This document shows positions 34,654 to 46,367 of a stretch of DNA of 64,000 nucleotides, piece by piece; position 1 is the stretch's first letter, and each line of letters starts with the position of its first letter. A program made the position numbers and the translations under genes. Location of the stretch: NCBI GenBank assembly GCA_963082975.1, contig OY720350.1, positions 5,556,597 through 5,620,596 on the forward strand, written 5' to 3'. The DNA is from Labia minor (Eukaryota > Arthropoda > Insecta > Dermaptera > Spongiphoridae). The notes beneath the pieces were generated by a model. The model did not search any database. It was not told the DNA's origin and was given only the letters and a program-made list of their open reading frames with translations.

Positions 34654-35111
34654 AGCTGGAGTGTCTCCACTCGACTATCTCGCAATTGGAATTGAATTAA
34701 TTAACACATATATTATATTTAAATTAAATTTAATTAATTATAAATTATAATAAATAAAATTTTTTAAACCAGCGCATGTTTGGCTCTTTGTTGATGGCAC
34801 CACTTCACGTGTTGGCGCGTGAGATTTGCAGTGTTAAAAAATGAATTCTGGTACTTTCAGCGATTCAATCAAGCTGAAATTCTATATATAGCAGTTTTAT
34901 ACAATTTTTAATCATGGGAAAAATTATTAAACATATATATTTATTTATAGAGGAAAAAAAATCAAAACGTTGTAGGTAATGACCCTCTTCCGGTTCCGCT
35001 ACATTTCTCAAAAGTTGATAGAAAAATACGAATTTTGAATAATGCCCGTATACCAAATTTCAATATTCTAGCTCAAACCGTGTTTGCGTAATCTTGTCTA
35101 CATACATACAT

Positions 35112-35160
<49 letters not shown>

Positions 35161-35273
35161 GAGAGAGAGAGAGAGAGAGAGAAAATGATTCAGGAACCTT
35201 CAAAACGTATAAAAACATCAAAATCTCAACATCGAAAATTTTCGTGATCGCAATACTATCTCTGGCGAGATAG
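34654..35273 (+). mobile_element. Family A element, copy A8
   Basis: Full-length. 5' AGCTGGAGTGTCTCCACTCG, 3' ACTATCTCTGGCGAGATAGT. Its internal microsatellite has changed from CA/ACAT into (TA)n followed by (GA)n (35125-35182), unlike the other copies, and the AGACATTTTTCTCAACC block after it is lost. Confidence 0.9.
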
Positions 35274-36685
35274 TAAAAATGAAAAGATACTGGATTGGAT
35301 GAATAATGTATTATTTACTCTTAAAGATAAGTTGAAAAATGATTATGTTACTATTTTAGTAATGCCCTGGATGTACATATTTGAGTGACGTGATATGAAT
35401 ATGCTGTATAATACCATAATTATTTCGAATAATTAATCGAACTTTTATCAGGAACTTAAATAATCATTTAGATTCAAGTTATTCTACCTTGAGTTGGGTT
35501 TCTACAGTTAGTTTAACTAACCATGGACAGAAACAGATGCAAGGTGTAAGAATTTTAATTATTTATTAAATAACCAACAAGATTATAAAGAGATTGGCCC
35601 AGGTTTACTATTGTTTATAAATCCCTCACTCAGTCTTTAATTTTATTTTTCATTGTTTTAATTAAGGATTTAAAACTCAAAACAAAAAAGATAAAAATAA
35701 ATTTAAATCACAGAATAAAGATTGATTCAAATGAAACAAAAATATTCATTGAATTAAAATATTTAGTGGAAAAAAAACAAAATGAATAATAAAATTAAAA
35801 AAATAGCTCAACTTTTTATTTTTTTTAATTATTCCTCCAATTAGTTCATTTGAATCAATTTCATTTATTTTATTTATTTATCGTTTTTTTTTTATTATTC
35901 ATTATACCTAAAAAATACGAGATTTTTAAAAAAAAACATTAATTTAAAATTTATAATTATTTATTAATTAATTAATTATTTGAAATTATTTAAAAAATAT
36001 ATAAAAAAAATTTCTTTAGCGGAAACTAATATTTATGAAAAAATTGAACATTTGAGTCATTAAAATAAAATATTTTGCAAATTTTAGTTGTTTTATATAG
36101 AAAATTGAAAGTAGAAATATATTAATGAATAATTAAATAAAAATGATTATTATGTTTTTTTTTTATTAATAGTTTTTTCTTATATAGGTAACTGTAATAT
36201 TATTTTTTATATGGTAAAATATTAATTATAAAATTTTTATATGTATATACCATATAAATTATTATATATTATATATCTTATGTATAGAAAATATCATCAT
36301 TACCTTAAACATTTAAAAAAAAATCATAAAAAAACGTGATTAATATTCCATTAAAAGAGATAAAATATAATGCAAATCACTCATTTATCATTTAGGGTTT
36401 TGTTGTTTTTTTTAACATTTTGAATTTGAAAAATTATTTTCAAATTCTTTTTTTTTAGTCTTGTTGAAACAAACATTAATCTATCCTATTTTAAATGTGG
36501 TTAAGGAAAGATACATTCGTATTAAAAAGTGATTTTTTTCCTCCCAGAATTTTATATGCACATATTTATTTAAAAAAAAATGTATCATATAAAAAATAAT
36601 AAATCAATCTATTTTGCTTAAATATATATTTTATACTTATTAAGGATAATGTGATATTCGAGAAGAATTTAAATTGCGTCATGCA
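35274..36685. other. AT-rich stretch, no gene seen
   Basis: About 1.4 kb of AT runs. No recognisable feature. Confidence 0.5.
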
Positions 36686-37001
36686 GTAACGGAACTTATT
36701 TCGTCAAAATTATTATCCAAGGGAATGAAAATTAAAATATATAAAATTATTATTTTATAGTATAATCAAAACAGTGTATAACGACAATAGATATAGGCGT
36801 AGTTAGAGTTGAAGATCACCTGTTGGATACATTTCGGGTTGGGGCCCGGGTCAGGTAGGTTTGTGTTCTATCGTCAATTCTCTTAAATATAGATATATAG
36901 AGAGAATTTGTAATGAGAAGGGTGCTTGAGGATTGGAATGGCACCATCTCTGTGGAGGTATGTACATATCAGAGCTGAGATATGCAAATGATACGACACT
37001 A

Positions 37002-37279
37002 TAGTCGAGGAGGTAAGAGTTGGTGCATGAGGAGTGGCCACGGCCAGAAGAGGCGGGGCTACCTCCTCCTCCTAGAGTGATTTCCCCTCCACCACAGTCT
37101 TCTACTCTCTCAAACGTTCCGGGTGATAAAATAGTAATTTTGACAAAGATTTTTATATATTTATCGAGGTTAGGTTAGGTTAGGTTAGGTATTGTAGGAA
37201 TGGGGTAGGGGTAAACGCGGGAACTGCTTGGCTATGGGGTGGGGGTCGGCTCATGCACCAACTCTTACCTCCTCGACTA
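37002..37279. mobile_element. 278 bp Tc1/mariner-type MITE containing a TTAGG-type array
   Basis: Perfect terminal inverted repeats of about 29 bp start TAGTCGAGGAGGTAAGAGTT, with the complement at the right end. TA duplications lie at 37000-37001 and 37280-37281. Removing the element and one TA rejoins ACGACAC-TA-TTGGCG, which reads through as DTTLLAS of the interrupted reverse transcriptase, so the boundaries are well supported. The interior is GC-rich at both sides and contains 23 bp of (GGTTA)n at 37168-37190. No coding capacity. Confidence 0.85.
37168..37190. repeat. Short (GGTTA)n / (TTAGG)n array
   Basis: About 4.6 perfect units of the motif that forms telomeres in most arthropods. 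It lies inside the MITE at 37002-37279 rather than at a chromosome end. Confidence 0.9.
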
Positions 37280-37450
37280 TATTGGCGAGCTTGAAGAGCG
37301 AAATGGTGGCGCTCCTTGGTAGACTGGAGTAGATTGAGTAGGGAAAAAATGGGATGAAAATAAACACACACAAAGAAAACTGATATCATGATCGTGGACC
37401 GAGCCAATGATAACAACTCTGGCATTTCTAAGATAGCAGGCTACAACGTG

Positions 37451-38852
37451 TTTGACCACTTTAATTATTTTGGGACTATGATTACTACACAACTGGCATA
37501 TACAATTTGTAAAGGATAGCATTCTCTTAACTTAATGCAGATATAAACGCACCCTTGTCCAACCAATAAGATTGTTGTTGTTGATCAGTCTACAACAGTA
37601 ACTTGTTTCATTCAACAACACCGTTCAGAGCCAATTTATCTTGGCCACACACTGCAGGTACCCAGAACATTTTCCAACAAGTTAAAATCTTTTGCAAGTT
37701 TATATTGGATCATCGAAACTGAAGAAATCTTGCTGGCACCCAGTCTGTAATTAATTGAAGCTGGTTGGAGTTGCTATATTAGCGAGGTTCTTCTAAGACG
37801 CGATTGTATAGCATATTGTGTTTCTCCATTACAGAAGAAACTTGTATAGGTCCTTTATTGTTACAAATTATATTAAATTTACTTTAACATTAATTTTTAA
37901 ATAGTATCATTAAAATAAAATTCATTCAAATATAAAACTTTATTGTTAGAAACAAAAAAAAAAGAAAGTTTTCCATACTAGGGCGTATATGCAGAAACAA
38001 AAATACAAGTTTCAACAGAAGGTGGAAGGATGGTTGGATGGTTGAGTGGAAAATGATAGAGGAAGATAGAGGTAAGAGTTTAAGGGGTAAAAGAGGGGAG
38101 TGAAGAGAAGAGAAGAGAATAGATGGTTGTGAAATTAGAAACTTGAGATGTAATGTAATGTAAAAGGAATTGTTTCCAATTCTTAACTGACTGACTGTTT
38201 GTAAAAGATGAATTATTACCCAGAGATAACTTTAATTTATTTATTTTAAATAAACTTCTACGGTTTGATATTTTATAATGTTTTTTGTATTATTATTATT
38301 ATTTTTTATTTTCAAAGCACATTATAATAATAATAATAATAATATTTTGTAAATGCATTTACAATATTTAAGATTCAATATAAAATATACAAGATAAATA
38401 TATATATATACTTTCGGATATATGTTATACATATATAAGTATATAAAAAATAGCTACCTACATACAAATTACTTTGGAAAAATTTTAAATTTATAGGTAT
38501 GTGTACTCGAGGAAAAAAAATGATGTTTACTTGAGAGTAATTTCGATAATATATTATCAAAGTTTTGAATAAGAAGACAAATTCTTGTAAAGAATTGAAG
38601 AAATTTAATTTATTAAAGTGGCAAACACTCAATGTCTGACTATTCTTTTTTCTAATGAATGAACAAATCTACTATAATATTTATAGTTAATATAATAATA
38701 TAACCTTAAACTTTATGATATTTCTAAAAATTTAAAGTTTGTTTTGATTACAATATTATATTTTACATTTACATTATTTATATTTCAAATTTTTAAGATT
38801 AGTAGAGGATCAAGTAATTGAAAAGTAATTAAAACTAATCACATTTATTTTT
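37451..38852. other. Unassigned sequence
   Basis: 37451-37860 is of moderate GC and may be further eroded LINE sequence, but I cannot align it. A purine-rich stretch (GAAGAGAAGAGAAGAG) lies at 38100-38120, with (AAT)n and (TA)n tracts at 38290-38410. Confidence 0.4.
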
Positions 38853-39548
38853 ACTATCTCGGCAGAGATAGTATTGCGATCACGAAAATTTTCGATCTCG
38901 AGATTTTGATGTTTTTATACGTTTTGAAGGTTCCTGAATCATTTTCACTAAGGTTGAGAAAAATGTCTCTGTGTGTGTGTGTTTATGTATGTAGACAAGA
39001 TTACGCAAAAACGGTTTGAGCTAGAATCACGAAATTTGGTATACGGGAATTATTCAAAATTCGTAGTTTTCTATCAACTTTTGAGAAATGTAGCTCAACC
39101 AAAAGAGAGTCATTACCTACAACGTTTTGAAATTTGGTATACGGGAATTATTCAAAATTCGTAGTTTTCTATCAACTTTTGAGAAATGTAGCTCAACCAA
39201 AAGAGAGTCATTACCTACAACGTTTTGATTTTTTTCCTCTAAACTGGCCGTAAAAATCAAGATATATGTTTGATAGTTATTCATATGATTAAAAATTGTA
39301 TAAACCTGCTATATATAGAATTTCAGCTTGATTGAATAGCTGAAAGTACCAGAATTAATTTTTAACACTGCAAATTTCACACGCCAACACGTGACGTAGT
39401 GCCATCAACAAAGAGCCAAACATGCGATGATTTAATAAAAATAAATTATTAATTTTAATTTACAATTAATTAAATTTAATTTAAATATAATATATGTTAA
39501 TTAATGCAATTCAAATTTGCGAGATAGTCGAGTGGAGACACTCCAGCT
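38853..39548 (-). mobile_element. Family A element, copy A9, with an internal 98 bp tandem duplication
   Basis: Full-length reverse copy, from ACTATCTCGGCAGAGATAGT to GGAGACACTCCAGCTT. The segment 39031-39128 (GAAATTTGGTATACGGG through CATTACCTACAACGTTTT) is repeated at once at 39129-39226 with almost no differences. The copy is therefore about 100 bp longer than its relatives. Confidence 0.9.
39031..39226. repeat. 98 bp tandem duplication inside A9
   Basis: Two head-to-tail copies of 98 bp, essentially identical, so the duplication is much younger than the element. Confidence 0.9.
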
Positions 39549-39774
39549 TATTTGATTTTGTTATTTTATATACATATATTTTTCTATTATTTGATGTATC
39601 AAGCCTTAAAAATCAAATGATATATTTAAGAAAAAAAAAAGAAATAAATCTTATACTTTTAGAGGTAATTAAATCAATTATTAATAAAAGTAAAGTAAAA
39701 TAGATAGTAAGTATATTTGAAAAAAAAAGATATGATTCTTTTAATTTATTTATTTATTTAGAATTTATAGAAAG
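39549..39774. other. AT-rich spacer
   Basis: No feature. Confidence 0.35.
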
Positions 39775-40300
39775 AAGAGTATATTTGATTCCTATGTGCC
39801 CTTGTATAGGCGTTGGTTTGAAAATCTCTCATCTTCCCTTGCACATTTGCCCTCACTCTCCTCCTCCCCCCATGCTATTCCTCCTCCCTTCTACAATACC
39901 CACTACTCCCGATTTGGACATTGAATCTAAAATTGGTTCGTGAATATTTCGAAAAGGCTATGCCTGGATATAGGCTAAAGCCTAGTAGGAGTGTCCGTTT
40001 GCTGCTGCTATCGACCGAACCCGGGACCCCTTTTGGGGGACATTGGGGTTGGCTTGGGCGACACATTTAGCACCGGCTGGGGCTTTTCGGGGCAGTTTTA
40101 GGGGGGGGGGCAGGGTGGTTTGGATGGATGTCCACTGACCAATAGGCACCTAACTTGGAGAGAGTCTGTGTGGAAGGAGGTGGGGGAAGGGGGAGGAAAA
40201 TGAGAAAGCAAGACTCAACCGTTTATGGATGAATATTACCACTGACTGGGAGTGATGGACATTGGATTCTCATCCCCTTCTCCAACCCACCACCCATTCC
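39775..40300. other. GC-rich island, possibly a retroposon in reverse orientation
   Basis: About 500 bp of unusual GC content. On the minus strand GGGTCCCGGGTTCGGTCG resembles a pol III B box, followed by AGGCTTTAGCCTATATCC. A G-run at 40100-40110 and a purine-rich stretch at 40155-40210 follow. The 63-codon minus frame here has no recognised motif. No second copy in this window. Confidence 0.35.
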
Positions 40301-41034
40301 ATTAAATAAATATGATATTTACTATCGAAGAGAAACTGATTTATTGGGATCTTCATTATCACTGTTAGAAAGCATTAATATTCCCCTTTATTTATTTTGA
40401 TTTTGTTTCACATATACAATACAATTTTCAAAATAATAATAATAATAATATAATAATACAAGTTTGTTTTTTTTTAAATAAAAATATTTCATTTTTTGCT
40501 ATACCTAACAATTTATTTATTTATTTATTTATTTATTTTATAATATAGACATTTAATATATTTCTCATATTATTTAATGAATAAAATATTTTTATTGGAT
40601 ATGTAAATTTTTATTATATTATTTGGAATTTTTGTTTGTTCATTTGCAATTCATATAAAAATAGGTATATGTAGGTATATCATCTCTTTACAAATATAAA
40701 ATAACATATAAGTGAGTTTATTTATTATTATATTCTATGCATATTATTTCAAAAAATGACAAATACTAAAAACAAACAACAAATTAATAATAATATCCCT
40801 CTCTAACTTTTTAATATAGAATCAAAATGAATAAAAATTTTTATAAAAATAAATTTTAATAAATATTAAAAGTTAAGTAAAAAATTAATATAATAATAAT
40901 AATAATAATAATAGTCATTCTTGACACGTGTTCAATCGTCAGATGTGATCTCAAGCAGGACTGAACCAGCTCTCCTATTTACTTGGCTTTTAGCTCGTAA
41001 AAGGAGTAAATGGAAAAACGAGAAGAAAAAAATA
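40301..41034. other. AT-rich DNA with microsatellites
   Basis: (AAT)n at 40434-40450 and 40891-40912, (TTTA)n at 40509-40535. No gene. Confidence 0.5.
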
Positions 41035-41453
41035 AGCTGGAGTGTCTCCACTCGACTATCTCGCAAATTCGAATTGGATTAAATAACATAATATATTATA
41101 TTTAAATTAAATTTAATTAATTATAAATTATAAATTAAAATTAATAAATAATATTTATTAAACCAGGGCGTGTTTGGCACTATTGTTGATGGCACCACGT
41201 CACGTGTTGGCGCGTGATTTGTAGTGTTAAAAAATTAATTCTGGTCCTTTCAGCAATTCAATCAAGCTGAAATTCTATATATAGAAGTTTTATACAATTT
41301 TTAATCATATGAAAAATTATCCAACATATATCTTTATTTTTACGGTCACTTTAGAGGAAAAAAAATCAAAACGTTGTAGGTAATGACCCTCTTCCGGTTC
41401 AGCTACATTTCTCAAAAGTTGATAGAAAACTACGAATTTTGTGGCGAGATAGT
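41035..41453 (+). mobile_element. Family A element, copy A10, internally deleted
   Basis: Both ends are present (AGCTGGAGTGTCTCCACTCG and TGGCGAGATAGT), but the segment between TACGAATTTTG and TGGCGAGATAGT is missing. That removes about 200 bp, including the microsatellite and half of the 3' hairpin. Confidence 0.9.
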
Positions 41454-42006
41454 AAAAAATAATAATAATGATTTTCTTGAAAATTCATTTATTTTTTCCT
41501 TATTGATGATTTATTATTGATAAATGAATAAAATTAAAAATATTAATATTAAATTTCTTAAAATGATAATGCAATGTTATTTTATTTCTCTCTAAATACA
41601 AATTTCTAAATAAATAAAAGTTTATATTGTTATTAAAAAATAAAAAAGTAAAAGAAATAAAAAAAAAATCTAAAAACTTTATTTTTTCCATTCCAATGAT
41701 TTTTCTACGTGATCAGCATGGATTTAATTTGATAGGTAGTGTTTAAAGATTGTAAAATTTATGAAATACACTTATGAAATAGTAACTGAAAGAATCTAGA
41801 AAAATCCGTATTTCATTGATAATTTTATAAATTCTAAAATTTTAAATTTTCTTTTATGAATAGTGTTATAAGAAGATTATTTTTGAAATATAAAATATAA
41901 CTAAATTAAAGAAAGAAAATAAATGAATTTATAAAAACTTTATAAAAGACGTCTATATTATTTTATTATTGAGTTTATATTTTATTTATATAATAATTAT
42001 AAATTC
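41454..42006. other. AT-rich spacer
   Basis: No feature recognised. Confidence 0.4.
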
Positions 42007-42016
42007 AGTATAGGTA

Positions 42017-42180
42017 GGGTGACCATATTTCGAAAACACCAAAACCGAGAAAAACGGTTTACCATTTTTTTTTTTTTTAAAGAACCAAATTGAAAAGATT
42101 CCCTAAATATGTCCTAAATATTTAAAAACCGGGACAACAGGCTGTTTAGCACCTAAAAACGGGGCAATCCCGGGACGTTA
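42017..42180. mobile_element. 164 bp insertion with 10 bp direct repeats
   Basis: Flanked by perfect AGTATAGGTA repeats at 42007-42016 and 42181-42190. The insert starts GGGTGACCATATTTCG and ends AATCCCGGGACGTTA. GGGTGACCATAT starts are known for hAT-like non-autonomous elements, but the two ends here are not clear inverted repeats and 10 bp exceeds the usual hAT duplication of 8. Superfamily left open. Shares the AAAACGGTTTACC-T(n)-AGAACCAA block with 32105-32140. Confidence 0.65.
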
Positions 42181-42190
42181 AGTATAGGTA

Positions 42191-42641
42191 TTATTATTTA
42201 TAATTAGATTTAATATTATATACATTTCTATTTTGATAAGTAATTATATATATATATATCCGTCATTTCTTTATGAGGTCATGTTTTATTTTATCTTTGT
42301 CCACCAACCCGCTATCATAAATCACATGTTTCAGATTTATCAAATATAACTGACAATATTATAATTTTTCTAAATTTATATTGTAATTTAATTGATAAAT
42401 GTGTAAGACATATTCAAATTTTATAATAATATCATAATTTCAAATTATCTTTAAGCAAATATCAGATTGATTGATTGATTGAAGGTTAGGAATTAGATAC
42501 ATTCCTTATCATCATCATCATTTTTATATATTTTACAAGGACTATTTTTCAGTTAAATGAGCATAAACGAAATGCAAACAAACATAAATATAGATAGAGT
42601 TTTTAGTAATAGAAAATAAAACATTTATTTGTTAGATAATA
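42191..42641. other. AT-rich spacer
   Basis: No feature recognised. Confidence 0.4.
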
Positions 42642-42954
42642 AGCTGGAGTGTCTCCACTCGACTGATCTCGCAAATTTGAATTGAACATATATTATATTT
42701 AAATTAAATTATAAATTAAAATTAATAAATAATATTTATTAAATCAGCGCGTGTTTGGATCTTTGTTGATGGCACCACGTCACATGTTGGCGCGTGATTT
42801 GCAGTGTTAAAAAATTAATTCTGGTACTTTTAGGGATTCAATCAAGCTGAAATTCTATATATAGCAGTTTTATACAATTTTTAATCATGTGAAAAAACTA
42901 TCAAACATATATCTTTATTTTTACGGTTACTTTAGAGGGAAAAAAATCAAAACG
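42642..42954 (+). mobile_element. Family A 5' half (copy A11), first unit of a compound element
   Basis: Starts AAGCTGGAGTGTCTCCAC and ends at the same base as copy A6 (...AAAATCAAAACG), followed by the same link ACAAAAATTAAAACTTAAAA. Confidence 0.85.
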
Positions 42955-42988
42955 ACAAAAATTAAAACTTAAAAAGCAAATGAAAATA

Positions 42989-43596
42989 AGCTGGAGTGTC
43001 TCCAATCGACTATCTCGTTCTCTCATATATTAAATTTAAATTTAAAACCACTATCTTCATTTTTAAGTCAAAATTTGAAAATTTAAATATTTAAAAAATT
43101 AATTCTCGTGTTTGGCTCTTTGTTGATGACACCACGTCACGTGCTGGCGCGTGATTGACAGTCAATGTGTTAAAAAATTTCAAAAATTAATTCCGGTTCT
43201 TTCCGCAATTCAATCAAGCTGAAATTCTATATGCTTATAGCAGTTTTATACAATTTTTAATCATATGAAAAATTATCCAGCATATATCTTTATTTTTACG
43301 GTCACTTTAGAGGAAAAAAAATCAAAACGTTTTAGGTAATGACCCTCTTCCGGTAGAGCTACATTTCTCAAAAGTTGATAGAATACTACGAATTTTGAAT
43401 AATTCCCGTATTCCAAATTTGATGATTCTAGCTCAAACCGTTTTTGCGTAATTTTGTCTACATACATATACACACATAGAGAGACATTTTTCTCAACCTT
43501 AGTGAAAATGATTCCGGAACCTTCAAAACGTATAAAAACATCAAAATCTCAACATCGAAAATTTTCGTGATCGCAATACTATCTCTGACGAGATAG
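42989..43596 (+). mobile_element. Family A element, copy A12 (subtype A2), second unit of the compound element
   Basis: Same subtype as A7, with the CTCTCATATATTAAATTT and AAAACCACTATCTTC 5' region and GATGACACCACGTCACGTGC. Its 3' hairpin ACTATCTCTGACGAGATAGT is intact, unlike A7. Microsatellite at 43461-43479. Confidence 0.9.
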
Positions 43597-43920
43597 TAAA
43601 AAATGGTTATTTTATTTAAAAAAAAATAAATAAATAATCCCTTTATTATTGATGACAAGTAGAAAATATATTGGTACTTAAAAAAAGAGAGTGAGTTAAA
43701 GTGAAATGCCTAAAAATCAATGAGGCGTTTGACGAGACAATGGACATGGAATTATGATTTCATTTTTTCTGATTTTCAATCTGAATAAAGTAACATATTG
43801 TAATAGTATAATATCAAGGGTCACATATGGAGTTTACAGTTGAGTAAGTAAGTAAGTATATTCCATTCAAACTCACAATCCATTCCTTGATTGAAAATAT
43901 ATCTATAGGGTAAAGACCCA
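43597..43920. other. AT-rich spacer
   Basis: No feature recognised. Confidence 0.35.
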
Positions 43921-45360
43921 CACCAGTGTATGACAGTCATAACTTTTTGTCACTTTGAACTTCAATTTCTGACGAGTGCTTTATGTTCTACTGAAAAAAT
44001 AGTTTTAGGTTCAAGGAATAAGAGGCATAGGTTTATAAGGTTTTGATTATGTTAAAAAAAAATGAACAATTACTCAGTTTTGGACACTTAAAGTTCCAGT
44101 CTTTCAAAATGAATCTCTAATGATCAAAATCTGTTAGGAATTGAAAGCCTTACTTGTCTGTCAAAGAGGTGAAATGAATGTGAAACAAAGTCATAAACCA
44201 GGAAAAGAATAGCAAATCTTCGGGTGTAGGAAATTTCCACAGTCGTCCAAGCTGGTGCCATCGAAAACACCGACACTTTTTCTTTTTTTCAATTCTGTCC
44301 AATTCGTTCTAACAATGACCGTTTTTGAGGGCTTAGAAATTATATTTCTTCATATTTTGAAAACAAACGTACAGAAATAAATTGTCATCCTGTCACTAAG
44401 TAAATAGCATGTTACCTGATCTTTGGACATGTGTCGTTACATTATATCTACCAATTCTTCAATCAAATTCTAAAACAGTATTTTTAAGAAATAAATGCAA
44501 CTGTCGAACACTGGAGTGTTTTAGTTTTTACGATCCAGTAAATGTGACAATGAGCATAAATTATTTTACTTCGCAAAATAAAGAACAAACAAGAATAATA
44601 ATTATAATATGAGCTGTGGCCAGGCACAGAACCGATCGACGATTTGAAATAAATTAATTTTCAAACAATATTATATATATAATATAAAGTATAAAAAAAT
44701 TATTTTTAAAACTTGAATTAAAATGACTAAATGATATTAATATTTATCTTTTTTTATTTTTAGTTTAATTACTCAATTATTAATTATTAATTACTACTAT
44801 GGGACAATGAATTTAAAATATAAATATTTTTTAAACTACCACTTACGGTTTATGGATATACACCAAAAGTTGATGTATTCATGTTACTGATGCATTAAGT
44901 GAATATTCCAAATTTTATGAAAATCCGTTGAGCTGTTCAAACTATATTCGTCTATAAGGACGGACAACCAAATTCTTTTTTTCGGTTAACATGATTCGTG
45001 CAGATATGAAAAAATCTCCATATGTGAAAATCGGTGTGAAAACAATACCTCTCTTACTATCGTTGGTCGGTAAAAAGCAACTTATACATACGTGCTGATT
45101 TCAAAAGAATCAAGTGAAAAATAAATACAATGTGAACTGGTAAAAATCGAATGTATCTTAAGAATATTGATAACATCTGTTTATATAAACTTACTAGCTT
45201 TCAGTTTTTATTTTCTTATCTTTAAAAGCTTTCAATAATCTTGACCATTACAGGTGGCAGATGTCTCTTGCCTGATTTTATGGCACATAACATGCCAAAA
45301 ATATATTAAATCCCTATATTGGAGGTATTTTTAACTTTGTCAAATTGTCATACACTGGTG
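43921..45360. mobile_element. 1.44 kb inverted-repeat DNA transposon, interrupted by family B
   Basis: The left end CACCAGTGTATGACAGTC and right end TGTCATACACTGGTG are inverted repeats of at least 15 bp. The interior is less AT-rich than the surroundings and has no recognisable transposase. A 67-codon frame at 44409-44612 is the longest. Family B copy B5 occupies 44609-45076. Part of the interior, 44429-44608, recurs at 51880-52057, again directly 5' of a B' element. TTAA occurs just outside the right end (45362-45365) but not clearly at the left, so a piggyBac assignment is not supported. Confidence 0.55.
44609..45076 (+). mobile_element. Family B element, copy B5 (subtype B')
   Basis: Starts ATGAGCTGTGGCCAGGCAC, in which CTGTG/CACAG form a hairpin, then CGATCGACGATTTGAAAT. 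The middle CRE-containing part is absent. It continues with ACACCAAAAGTTGATGTATT, GATGCATTAAGTGAATAT and CAAATTCTTTTTTTCGG, and ends ACTATCGTTGGTCGGT followed by AAAAA. The GGAC microsatellite is reduced to one GGACGGAC. Confidence 0.8.
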
Positions 45361-45709
45361 CTTAACCACTATACCTATTGGATTTATTTTTATGATGATT
45401 ATTTTTCAGGTTGTGTTTTTACAATAGTTATTATTATTATTGTTTTAAAAATATATTTATTTTTTTTAATTTAATCATTTTACTATTTAATTTGATAAAA
45501 ATTATTTTAAATAGAATTATATTATTGAATATATTTTTGAACTGAAAACATTTCTTTAAAGTTTATCATATTTATATGGATAATATGGAATGAGACTTTA
45601 AGGTGGTTCAAAAAAAAAAGATAAGGAAGATTATTATTTTCTCATAATTCTATAATATGAGAGTTTGTAAGGAATAAATATGATACTCTAAATTTCAATT
45701 TCCATTTTT
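45361..45709. other. AT-rich spacer
   Basis: No feature recognised. Confidence 0.35.
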
Positions 45710-46302
45710 ACTATCTCGCCAGAGAAAGTATTGCGATCACGAAAATTTTCGATGTTGAGATTTTGATGTTTTTATACGTTTTGAAGGTTCCGGAATCATT
45801 TTCACTAAGGTTGAGAAAAATGTCTCTCTCTCTCTATGTGTGTGTGTGTATGTAGACAAAATTACGCAAAAACGGTTTGAACTAGAATCATCAAATTTGG
45901 TATACGGGAATTATTCAAAATTCGTAGTATTCTATCAAATTTTGAGAAATGTAGCTCAGCCGGAAGAGGGTCATTACTTACAACGTTTTGATTTTTTTCC
46001 TCTAAAGTGACCGTAAAAATAAAGATATATGTATGATAATTTTTCATATGATTAAAAATTGTATAAAACTGCTATATAAAGAATTTCAGCTTGATTGAAT
46101 TGCTGAAAGTACCGGAATTAATTTTTTAACATTGCAAATCACTGGCCAGCACGGGACCTAGAGCCAAACACATGCTGGTTTAATAAATATTATTTATTGA
46201 TTTGAATTTATAATTTAATTAATTAAATTTAATTTAAATATTATATATGTTATTTAATCCAATTCAAATTTGCGAGATAGTCGAATGGAGACACTCCAGC
46301 TT
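45710..46302 (-). mobile_element. Family A element, copy A13
   Basis: Reverse orientation. Begins ACTATCTCGCCAGAGAAAGT (3' hairpin, one mismatch), microsatellite CTCTCT/TGTGTG at 45824-45851, ends TGGAGACACTCCAGCTT. Part of the GGCACCACGTCACGTG-type block is altered (CACTGGCCAGCACGGGAC). Confidence 0.85.
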
Positions 46303-46367
46303 ATTTTCATTAGCTTATATATATATATACACTTTTTTTTTTTTTTTTTTTGTAAATTACCCTAAAC

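Larger units (their letters stand above)
36686..37450 (+). pseudogene. LINE reverse-transcriptase relic, split by a MITE
   Basis: Frames across the segment give a family F-like piece (SSKLLSKGMKIKIYK type, 36700-36760), then YNDNRYRRS, VEDHLLDTFRVGAGSGRFVF, REFVMRRVLEDWNGTISVE and LRYANDTTLL (degraded YADD box). After the inserted MITE (37000-37281) it continues LASLKSEMVALLGRLE, KTDIMIVDRANDNNSGISK and IAGYNVFDHFNYFGTMI. These are RT domains 4-7 of an arthropod non-LTR element, with the catalytic YADD changed to YAND. Several stops and frameshifts show it is dead. Clade not determined. Confidence 0.75.

Noticed and set aside
37168-37190. Interstitial telomere or former chromosome end.
   Set aside because: The array is only 23 bp and lies inside a transposable element with defined ends; nothing else nearby is telomeric.
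38973-39164. Similar small frames (around ...YSKFVVFYQLLRNVA...HYLQRF) on the strand opposite to family A in several copies (38973, 43273, 34865).
   Set aside because: They recur only because the copies are related. The frames start and stop at different places, run through the microsatellite, and stops appear in other copies, so there is no sign of selection for a protein.
43921-45365. piggyBac assignment for the 1.44 kb element, based on TTAA after its right end.
   Set aside because: No TTAA stands at the matching place on the left side, and the ends do not begin with the CCC-type termini of piggyBac.
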